The notes under the pieces are model-generated. The model saw only the letters and a list, made by a program, of their open reading frames with translations, did no database searches and was not told the origin of the DNA. A DNA stretch of 23,243 nucleotides from Cytophagaceae bacterium (GTDB lineage: Bacteria; Bacteroidota; Bacteroidia; Cytophagales; Spirosomataceae): contig JAIXRT010000032.1 of assembly GCA_027485075.1 (NCBI GenBank), forward strand, positions 1-23,243, read 5' to 3'. Positions 17,661-23,243 of the stretch are shown here, in pieces (position 1 is the stretch's first letter; each line of letters opens with the position of its first letter). Made by a program: the position numbers and the translations under genes.

Positions 17661-17724
17661 AAAGAAATTAGGCCAACAACCAAAAATCCAAAATCACAAT
17701 TTCATGATTAATGTCTAATTTTGG

Positions 17725-19545
17725 ATGATGACTCCATTCGAACCTAAAGAGATACTGCCAAGTCTACCGGAAGAACCCGGGGTGTACCGCTATTTCGATG
17801 CATCCGATACCATTATATATATAGGTAAAGCTAAAAATCTGAAAAATCGGGTTAGCAGCTACTTCACCAATATCCAAGGACACAATACAAAGACTCGAAA
17901 ATTAGTCCAGCAAATTTGTCGGCTTGAATTCACCATCGTGCATTCTGAATTTGATGCGTTGCTATTAGAGAATACGCTCATCAAGCAGTTTCAACCGAAA
18001 TACAACATCCTTCTTCGGGACGATAAAACATATCCATTTATCTGTTTGACTAAAGAATCATTCCCGCGTTTAATCACCTCACGCCGCATTGATCATAGTA
18101 TCGGTACATTTTTTGGTCCTTTTGCCAATCCCAAAGCGATGAACGGGTTGCTAGAAATGATTCATCAATTATACCCTTTACGCACGTGTGCTCTCGCCTT
18201 AAAACTAGGAAATATTGAGCAGGGCAAATTTAAAGTCTGTTTAGAATACCACATTGGCAATTGCAAGGGGCCATGTGAAGGATTGCAAGCGGAAAGTGAC
18301 TATTTAGTTTACATCGATCAGGTGACACACATTTTAAAGGGAAATTACCAAAAGCCGAAAGCTCACTTTCAGGAACGGATGCTTGAGGCGAGTGGCCGGT
18401 TGGCATTTGAGGAAGCGCAAGAATGGAAAGAAAAATGGGAGCTACTCGAAAACTTCCAAGCGAAATCCACCGTCGTTAATCCGTCCATTCATGACGTGGA
18501 TGTATTCTCGATGGTATCAGATGAACAAATGGCTTATATCAATTTCATGAAAGTCATCAATGGAACCATCTTACAATCACAAACCTATGAGGTCAAAAAG
18601 AAATTGGACGAAGATGAATCTGATCTATTAACCATGTTGATTTGGGAGAAGCGAGATCAATTCCATAGTGAGGCAAAAGAAATTTTGACCAATATCCCGA
18701 TGTCCCTTGAATTCAGAGGTGTCAAGAATATCATCCCGGTCATGGGTGACAAGAAAAAGCTGTTAGACATGTCGCTCAAAAATGTGCTCTATTTCCGGAA
18801 GGAGAAAGCAGACCGAAAAGCTGCCGAGGAATCAGGTGGGGATCGAAAAATGCGCATTTTACTGACTTTGAAGAATGACTTGCATTTAAAACACCTGCCC
18901 AAACGCATTGAATGTTTTGATAACTCAAATCTCCAAGGAACAAATCCCGTTTCCGCTATGGTTTGTTTCATTCAAGCACAAGCAGCTAAAAAAGAATACC
19001 GACTTTTCACCCCAAGAACCGTTGTGGGACCCGATGACTTTGCAACGATGCACGAAGTGATCACAAGACGCTACACCCGACTACTTGAAGAAGAGGCTGA
19101 ATTGCCAGATTTAATTATTGTCGACGGTGGAAAGGGTCAATTAAGTGCCGCATGTGATGCGCTGAAGGCGATTGGTTTATATGGCCAAATACCAATCATC
19201 GGAATTGCGAAGCGACTGGAAGAAATTTACTTCCCAGAAGATAGCTTACCTTTATATATAGACAAAAAATCAGAGTCGTTGAAGTTAATTCAACAATTAC
19301 GTGATGAAGCGCATCGATTTGGCATAACGGCACACCGAAATAAGCGCAGCAAAAACTTCTTAGTTAGCCAGTTGGAAGAATTAGAGGGTATCGGCAAACT
19401 TACTGCGCAAAAATTAATGAAGCATTTTGGTACCATCCGGAACATGTATGATGCCCCTGTAGATGAGCTCGAAAAAGTATTGGGAAAAGCAAAAACACCA
19501 AATTTCCGAAAACAACTGAAGATTTGGCTAGATGAAAAGTCTTAG
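17725..19545 (+). CDS. uvrC: UvrABC system protein C (excinuclease subunit)
   Basis: A 606-residue nucleotide-excision-repair nuclease that makes the 3' and 5' cuts around lesions bound by UvrB. The N-terminal GIY-YIG domain shows GVYRYFD (19-25), IYIGKAKNLKNR with Arg42, and a candidate catalytic Glu82. Four cysteines (155, 172, 180, 184) match the known Fe-S-binding cluster of UvrC. A UVR motif, which contacts UvrB, lies near 215-248. The RNase-H-like nuclease has FDNS (Asp399), VDGGKGQ (Asp467) and the DEAHRF motif (His530). A C-terminal helix-hairpin-helix lies near 552-600. Full length. ATG 17725 or the adjacent ATG 17728 could be the start. It is a single-gene unit; its stop overlaps the end of convergent nuoK by 4 bp. 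Confidence 0.96.
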   Translation: MMTPFEPKEILPSLPEEPGVYRYFDASDTIIYIGKAKNLKNRVSSYFTNIQGHNTKTRKLVQQICRLEFTIVHSEFDALLLENTLIKQFQPKYNILLRDDKTYPFICLTKESFPRLITSRRIDHSIGTFFGPFANPKAMNGLLEMIHQLYPLRTCALALKLGNIEQGKFKVCLEYHIGNCKGPCEGLQAESDYLVYIDQVTHILKGNYQKPKAHFQERMLEASGRLAFEEAQEWKEKWELLENFQAKSTVVNPSIHDVDVFSMVSDEQMAYINFMKVINGTILQSQTYEVKKKLDEDESDLLTMLIWEKRDQFHSEAKEILTNIPMSLEFRGVKNIIPVMGDKKKLLDMSLKNVLYFRKEKADRKAAEESGGDRKMRILLTLKNDLHLKHLPKRIECFDNSNLQGTNPVSAMVCFIQAQAAKKEYRLFTPRTVVGPDDFATMHEVITRRYTRLLEEEAELPDLIIVDGGKGQLSAACDALKAIGLYGQIPIIGIAKRLEEIYFPEDSLPLYIDKKSESLKLIQQLRDEAHRFGITAHRNKRSKNFLVSQLEELEGIGKLTAQKLMKHFGTIRNMYDAPVDELEKVLGKAKTPNFRKQLKIWLDEKS

Positions 19546-19847
19546 CTGCGGGATTCGAATTTGCCAACTTCAATGTGTTGGAACTGTCGGTATACCTGAA
19601 GAATGATCGAAAGGGCAATCGCCATTTCGCAAACGCCTACCACTAAAACAAATATTCCCATCATCAGGCCTTGTTGGCCATCATCCTGCCGCGAAAAAGC
19701 AATCAAGTTCAAATTAGCCGCATTTAAGATCAGCTCGATACCCATCAACATAAATATGGCATTGCGCTTCAAGATCATGATCGTGAAACCCGTCGCAAAC
19801 AACGCTGCACTTGCCCATAAAAAATAGATTACCGGTATCTCAGTCAT
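19542..19847 (-). CDS. nuoK: NADH-quinone oxidoreductase subunit K
   Basis: A 101-residue antiporter-like membrane subunit of complex I with three helices. The two conserved membrane glutamates of the NuoK family are visible: Glu38 in MGIELILNAANLN and Glu74 in GVCEMAIALS, followed by the conserved end of helix 3 (ILQVYRQ). The start chosen is the ATG at 19847, which gives a normal NuoK N-terminus and an 8-bp overlap with nuoJ. The frame extends to 19871, adding eight residues that would overlap nuoJ by 32 bp and look unlikely. It is the last gene of the minus-strand run; nuoL/M/N do not follow, because convergent uvrC begins here with a 4-bp overlap. Confidence 0.93.
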   Translation of the reverse strand: MTEIPVIYFLWASAALFATGFTIMILKRNAIFMLMGIELILNAANLNLIAFSRQDDGQQGLMMGIFVLVVGVCEMAIALSIILQVYRQFQHIEVGKFESRS

Positions 19848-20349
19848 TTCGTTTGGCAATATACGTGGCACCCACTAGGGCAATCAAGAGGTAAATTCCA
19901 ACTAATTCAAATGGAAAGGCATATTTAGTCAAAAGCGCAACACCTACGTCACGTAGTTTTGATTGGTCGTTACCTACCAGGTGCAATTCCCATTGCGTAC
20001 GTGTGAAGACATACATGAGCGCAAAAAAAATAGATAATCCAATGACTGCCGACCAGAAAAAACTTCGTTGTTCGACCCATAAATGATTCTGACCATGATT
20101 CTCACGGGACTGCTGGGTTGTCAACATGATTCCAAAAAGTATCAAAATAAGTACGCCGCCCACATAAATCATCAGATGTGAGACAGCCATGACATCTGCG
20201 TATGCGACCACATATAGTCCCGCCAGACCAAGCATACACATGAACATCGCCAAAGCTGCATGCAAAATATTGCGCGTAAACAACATCGCTAACCCACTAC
20301 CGCAAGTTAAAATCACTAAGGCCAAAAATGCGATTAATATCGGGGTCAT
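19840..20349 (-). CDS. nuoJ: NADH-quinone oxidoreductase subunit J
   Basis: A 169-residue membrane subunit of complex I, with about five predicted helices. The third helix carries IYVGGVLILILFGIML, the conserved NuoJ segment with a pi-bulge that is thought to rotate during coupling (Tyr62, Gly64, Gly65). Length matches the family. The start ATG overlaps the nuoI stop by 4 bp (ATGA) and its own stop overlaps nuoK, so the three genes are translationally coupled. No abnormal features. Confidence 0.94.
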   Translation of the reverse strand: MTPILIAFLALVILTCGSGLAMLFTRNILHAALAMFMCMLGLAGLYVVAYADVMAVSHLMIYVGGVLILILFGIMLTTQQSRENHGQNHLWVEQRSFFWSAVIGLSIFFALMYVFTRTQWELHLVGNDQSKLRDVGVALLTKYAFPFELVGIYLLIALVGATYIAKRND

Positions 20350-21626
20350 TCTGGATCAGGATTATCATTATTAGACGTTGGACGCTGGACGTCAGACGTT
20401 GGACTTGAATTAGACGCTGGACGTTGGACGTCAGACGTTGGACTAGGATTTTTAGGTTTTGATTTAAAACTCGGCTTAAAAGCAGGTTTAGGCACTGGGC
20501 GCTGGACGTCAGACGCTGGACCTTCAGCCTCCGAACTTTTCACATCGGACTCTTGACTAGCGACTGCCGACTCCGGACTAGCGACTGGTGACTGACCACT
20601 ATCCACTGCTTTCGCTTTAAAACTTGGCTTAAAAGCAGGTTTAGACACTGGGCGCTGAACGTCAGACACTGAACCTTCGGCCTCCGGACTTTTCACTTCG
20701 GACTCTTGACTAGCGACTGGTGACTGACTACTGATTACTGACGACTGACCACTATCCACTGTTTTCGCTTTAAAACTTGGCTTAAACGCGGGTTTAGACA
20801 CTGGACGCTGGACGTCAGACGCTGGACCTTCAGCCTCCGAACTTTTCACTTCGGACTCTTGACTAGCGACTGGTGACTGACTACTGACTACTGACGACTG
20901 ACCACTATCCACTGCTTTCGCTTTAAAACTTGGCTTAAACGCAGGTTTAGACACTGGACGCTGGACGTTAGACTCCGGACTAGTGACTGTCGACTCGGGA
21001 CTAGTGACAGCCGACTCGGGACTAGCGACTGGAGACTGACCACTGCCTTCAGCCTTTTTAAGCGCTTCCTTCTCCGCGACAAACTGCTCATACAACTTCT
21101 TTTTCTCAGCGGCCTCTTCCTCCGTCAAATTGGCGAATGAAAAATTATGCTCCTTCACCTCGAATACAGAAAAATCATATTCAGAAGTCATCGTTAAACA
21201 TTCGGTAGGACAAACAGTCGTGCACAAGCCACAGAAACAACATTTTGACATATCAATGTCAAATTTGGCTGCATACAAACGGATTGGGGATCCGTCGGAA
21301 GCATGGCCAACAAGCCCTGTCGCCTTAATGGGATCAATTTCAATGCAATCAACAGGACAGACTTTGACGCATTTGTCACAAACAATGCAATCATCCATCT
21401 CATTATGCAACTGATAACGACCATTATCAGGGATAGGAATGTCAACATGCGGATACTGCAAAGTCGTAATTCCCGCCGACTGCGAAAAATACGCTTCATC
21501 TTGAATGTTATGCTGGGTCCGCTGCTTACGGGCATCCCAGGCATGCTTCCATGTCAGCGACATCCCCTTCCGGGTGCTTTGAATCACATCTAAGATCTCT
21601 TTGAAATAGCGCTTCATCACTGACAT
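20346..21626 (-). CDS. nuoI: NADH-quinone oxidoreductase subunit I with a long tandem-repeat C-terminal extension
   Basis: The complex I subunit holding the two [4Fe-4S] clusters (N6a, N6b) that pass electrons toward the quinone site. The first cluster ligands are Cys80, 83, 86 and 90 (CIVCDKCVKVCP); the second are Cys129, 132, 135 and 139. An amphipathic N-terminus and a charged helix (about 167-192) complete a normal subunit of about 190 residues. It then continues to 426 residues, while usual NuoI is about 160-220. The tail is low-complexity, rich in Ser, Pro, Gln, Val and Lys. It repeats a 51-residue unit anchored by KPAFKPSFK at 227, 278, 329 and 380, with SPVASPE/SAVTSPE-type 7-residue repeats. 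No stop or frameshift interrupts it. The start shares one base with the upstream E1 stop (TAATG). The tail is presumably disordered; its function is unknown. Confidence 0.93.
   Translation of the reverse strand: MSVMKRYFKEILDVIQSTRKGMSLTWKHAWDARKQRTQHNIQDEAYFSQSAGITTLQYPHVDIPIPDNGRYQLHNEMDDCIVCDKCVKVCPVDCIEIDPIKATGLVGHASDGSPIRLYAAKFDIDMSKCCFCGLCTTVCPTECLTMTSEYDFSVFEVKEHNFSFANLTEEEAAEKKKLYEQFVAEKEALKKAEGSGQSPVASPESAVTSPESTVTSPESNVQRPVSKPAFKPSFKAKAVDSGQSSVVSSQSPVASQESEVKSSEAEGPASDVQRPVSKPAFKPSFKAKTVDSGQSSVISSQSPVASQESEVKSPEAEGSVSDVQRPVSKPAFKPSFKAKAVDSGQSPVASPESAVASQESDVKSSEAEGPASDVQRPVPKPAFKPSFKSKPKNPSPTSDVQRPASNSSPTSDVQRPTSNNDNPDPE
20371..20449 (-). repeat. 39-bp repeat with heptamers at the 3' end of nuoI
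   Basis: Two heptamer blocks, 20374-20404 and 20413-20447, are offset by 39 bp (13 codons). Each is made of GACGTTG, GACGCTG and GACGTCA units on the plus strand in perfect 7-bp phase. They encode the two TSDVQRP repeats in the last 30 residues of NuoI. Confidence 0.85.
20463..20968 (-). repeat. 153-bp tandem repeat (three full copies and a partial fourth) inside nuoI
   Basis: The anchor TTTAAAAC begins at 20463, 20616, 20769 and 20922, exactly 153 bp (51 codons) apart each time. By eye, copies 2 and 3 differ at about 10 of 153 positions. Copies 1 and 3 keep the same length although their internal heptamers differ in order. The fourth copy matches for about 47 bp and then passes into a long heptamer run. 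The unit encodes the PVSKPAFKPSFKAKAVDSGQ-type tail of NuoI. Confidence 0.95.
20548..20610 (-). repeat. Heptanucleotide array GACTNNN, block in 153-bp copy 1
   Basis: Nine consecutive 7-bp units, seven beginning GACT and the last two CACT on the plus strand (for example GACTAGC, GACTGCC, GACTGGT, CACTATC), in unbroken phase. Equivalent nine-unit blocks occur at 20701-20763 and 20854-20916 in the next two copies. Confidence 0.9.
20957..21047 (-). repeat. Longest heptanucleotide run, 13 units in phase
   Basis: Thirteen consecutive 7-bp units: GACG twice, then GACT-type units (one GACA), ending with CACTGCC. Because 7 is not a multiple of 3, three heptamers make one 7-codon cycle. The coding strand reads this as the SPVASPE, SAVTSPE and STVTSPE repeats at NuoI residues about 198-218. 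Confidence 0.92.
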
Positions 21627-23243
21627 TAAAAATATATGGCTGGATAAGATGAAGGATCCACTTCACGCATCATTTCGTAGACAGTATCCACCACATTCTC
21701 TACATTTGGTTTAGAGAAATAATCTCCATCTGAACTATAGGCCGGCCGATGCGGCATAGCCGCCATACAACGTGCCGGACTATCTAGCCATGAAAATGCC
21801 CCCTGCTTATCCAATACTTCTTGCATCATATAAGCCGACGTCCCCCCTGGCATATCTTCATCTGCAAAAAGCACCCGATGGGTCTTTTGAATCGAAGTCA
21901 AAATATGATGATACCGATCAAAAGGCAACAAAGTTTGCACATCGATCACCTCAACCGAAATCCCCATATCTGCTAAACTCGATGCAGCTTCCATAACTAT
22001 ACGGCACATAGAACCATACGTCACAATCGTCAAATCATTCCCCTCACGTAAAATTTCAGGCACCCCTAATTCAACTTGAATCTCTAACAGGTTAGTTGGC
22101 ATCGGCTCTTTTAATCGATATCCATTCAAACATTCAACCACAACGCCAGGATCATCCCCGGCCAACAATGTTCGGTACATACCCGCAGCCTGTGTCATAT
22201 CGCGTGGTACACAGAAATGAACTCCACGCAATCCATTAATTAACACGGCCATGGGACTTCCTGAATGCCAAATACCCTCCAAACGATGCCCACGCGTACG
22301 CAAGATCATGGGAGCTTTTTGTCCACCCGCCGTCCGGTAATGTAAACATGCCCAATCATCCGATAAAATCGGAAACGGGTAAAATATATAATCTAGATAC
22401 TGAATCTCTACAATGGGTCGCAAGCCGCGCATCGAAGCACCAATACCCTGTCCAACTATACTTACTTCACGAATCCCGGTATCCGTCACTTTTAATGGTC
22501 CAAAAACGTCTTGTAAACCCGCTAGAGTTTGATTGACATCGCCAATTTTACCAACGTCCTCTCCGAGTATAAATACACGTGGATCCGTCAAAAATTGGGC
22601 AAAACTCTTATTTAAAATTTCTCGTCCATCGACTAAAACAGGATCTTTGTCATACTCCGCCCGAATACCTTTGATGTGCATCGGACTTTGAGCTGACTCA
22701 CTCATTTGATGTGAACTAAACCGACGGTGATTTTTTGCTTCCAGTTCATGTAGCCAGTGGCGCAACAACTTAACTGCCGGTCCTTGGAAAAACCGAAATG
22801 CTCGTAGGGTTTTACGTCCTGCACGGACTAAATCACTAAAAATGGGATATGGCAACTGATTTAATTCCTCCAAAATAGGTTCAATCAAACCTGGCTCATT
22901 GGTGGAATCATATAGGTTTTTGGCAATCCGTAGAAATCCTTTTTTATCAATCTCAATCGAGGCCATGTAGGCCGCAAAAGCTTCTTTCTGAAATCTACGA
23001 GCTTCTTTAATTGCCTCCGCGTCGATCGCAGCTAAGGTTGGCTCATCTGAAATACCAGATTCAAGAATCCATTCCCGAAAGCGCAAATTGCAATCAGCGT
23101 CCTGCTCAAATTGCAAGCGTTCGGCTGATTTATAGCGCTCATGAGAACCAGAGGCTGAATGACCTTGTGGCTGGGTGCATTCGATCACATGCACTAAACA
23201 TGGGACATATTCATCGCGGGCTAATTGGGCGGCCTGCTGATAG
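21626..23243 (-). CDS. Fused 2-oxoacid dehydrogenase E1 alpha/beta subunit, C-terminal part (cut by window edge)
   Basis: A thiamine-diphosphate-dependent E1 component that decarboxylates a 2-oxoacid (branched-chain or pyruvate type) and passes the acyl group to the lipoyl E2. The frame is open through the right edge, so the GTG at 23194 is not the true start; about 538 residues are visible. The first ~170 are the end of the alpha-type domain, including the GHSASGSHERYKS loop corresponding to the E1-alpha phosphorylation/TPP loop. After a short linker the complete beta-type domain follows (VLVDGREILNKSF, FILGEDVGKIGD, DTGIREVSIVGQGIG, then a transketolase C-terminal fold with VEVIDVQTLLPFD). 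Such alpha-beta fusions are known in Bacteroidota. Substrate specificity cannot be read here. It lies directly upstream of nuoI, sharing one base (TAATG). Confidence 0.92.
   Translation of the reverse strand, partial: YQQAAQLARDEYVPCLVHVIECTQPQGHSASGSHERYKSAERLQFEQDADCNLRFREWILESGISDEPTLAAIDAEAIKEARRFQKEAFAAYMASIEIDKKGFLRIAKNLYDSTNEPGLIEPILEELNQLPYPIFSDLVRAGRKTLRAFRFFQGPAVKLLRHWLHELEAKNHRRFSSHQMSESAQSPMHIKGIRAEYDKDPVLVDGREILNKSFAQFLTDPRVFILGEDVGKIGDVNQTLAGLQDVFGPLKVTDTGIREVSIVGQGIGASMRGLRPIVEIQYLDYIFYPFPILSDDWACLHYRTAGGQKAPMILRTRGHRLEGIWHSGSPMAVLINGLRGVHFCVPRDMTQAAGMYRTLLAGDDPGVVVECLNGYRLKEPMPTNLLEIQVELGVPEILREGNDLTIVTYGSMCRIVMEAASSLADMGISVEVIDVQTLLPFDRYHHILTSIQKTHRVLFADEDMPGGTSAYMMQEVLDKQGAFSWLDSPARCMAAMPHRPAYSSDGDYFSKPNVENVVDTVYEMMREVDPSSYPAIYF

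Larger units (their letters stand above)
17238..17724. other. 487-bp intergenic region between divergent susC and uvrC
   Basis: An AT-rich non-coding stretch holding the control regions of susC (minus) and uvrC (plus). No small ORF, tRNA or known riboswitch was recognised. It contains a 10-bp direct repeat, a 10-bp inverted repeat, a three-copy TGGCATTT-type repeat, an AT-rich hairpin and a LacI-type palindrome, each listed separately. No promoter with both -33 and -7 elements at proper spacing could be assigned to either gene. Confidence 0.8.

Noticed and set aside
17716..17723. TAATTTTG as a uvrC -7 promoter element
   Set aside because: It ends 1 bp before the ATG, so transcription would start inside the coding sequence, and no TTG lies 19-21 bp upstream. 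If real, it would need a later start codon, which would cut into the GIY-YIG domain.
19542..19871. nuoK starting at 19871
   Set aside because: It would add eight atypical residues and overlap nuoJ by 32 bp. ATG 19847 gives a normal NuoK N-terminus.
20374..21047. Possible CRISPR array
   Set aside because: The repeats are 7 bp and 153 bp units inside one open coding frame, with no unique spacers of uniform length and no cas genes.
20349..21053. Frameshift or pseudogene at the end of nuoI
   Set aside because: The frame is uninterrupted, ends exactly at the ATGA overlap with nuoJ, and the repeat period is a multiple of three.
20888..21091. Alternative-frame ORF on the minus strand within nuoI (SLVPSR-type repeats)
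   Set aside because: It is a by-product of the heptamer arrays, which stay open in several frames. The nuoI frame has the ferredoxin domain and continuous overlap with nuoJ.
21626..23194. GTG at 23194 as the start of the E1 gene
   Set aside because: The frame is open upstream to the window edge and encodes residues that continue the alpha domain, so the gene is simply cut by the window.

Overview
The window looks like chromosome of a Bacteroidota bacterium, most likely a Cytophagales relative (inference). The grounds are a SusC/SusD pair, a SprE/PorW-type gliding/type IX secretion lipoprotein, FG-GAP and ASPIC/UnbV proteins, a fused E1 alpha/beta 2-oxoacid dehydrogenase, moderately AT-rich DNA, no clear Shine-Dalgarno sequences, and a good copy of the Bacteroidota -7 promoter element (TAnnTTTG). 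No tRNA, rRNA, CRISPR array, insertion sequence or phage gene was seen.

Layout. (1) 1-2712, minus strand: a small AtpZ-like membrane protein, PBP2 (mrdA) and RodA (cut by the left edge). These are an elongation transpeptidase and its SEDS glycosyltransferase partner. (2) 2747-8660, plus strand, divergent from (1): a tightly packed operon of a SprE/PorW-like TPR lipoprotein, a class A PBP1A, and a lipoprotein joining a c-type heme domain to an FG-GAP propeller. Gaps are 1 and 2 bp. (3) 8649-17237, minus strand: a polymer-uptake unit susC - susD - terminator - large ASPIC/UnbV lipoprotein. (4) 17238-17724: a 487-bp intergenic region with several palindromes and repeats, including a LacI-type operator candidate. 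(5) 17725-19545, plus strand: uvrC. (6) 19542-23243, minus strand: fused E1 dehydrogenase (cut by the right edge), then nuoI, nuoJ and nuoK with overlapping ends. nuoH does not precede nuoI and nuoL/M/N do not follow nuoK.

The most unusual element is nuoI. It encodes a normal two-cluster ferredoxin-type complex I subunit of about 190 residues, followed by a C-terminal tail of about 235 residues. The tail is built from a 153-bp (51-codon) tandem repeat, and much of that repeat is itself made of heptanucleotide arrays (GACTNNN / GACGNNN on the plus strand). One array runs 13 heptamers in unbroken phase. This is a short-tandem-repeat invasion of an essential respiratory gene with the reading frame kept open. 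Other points of interest are a strong terminator placed between susD and its ASPIC/UnbV partner, seven plus seven FG-GAP motifs flanking the ASPIC/UnbV domain, and the mixing of peptidoglycan synthases with a secretion/gliding gene.
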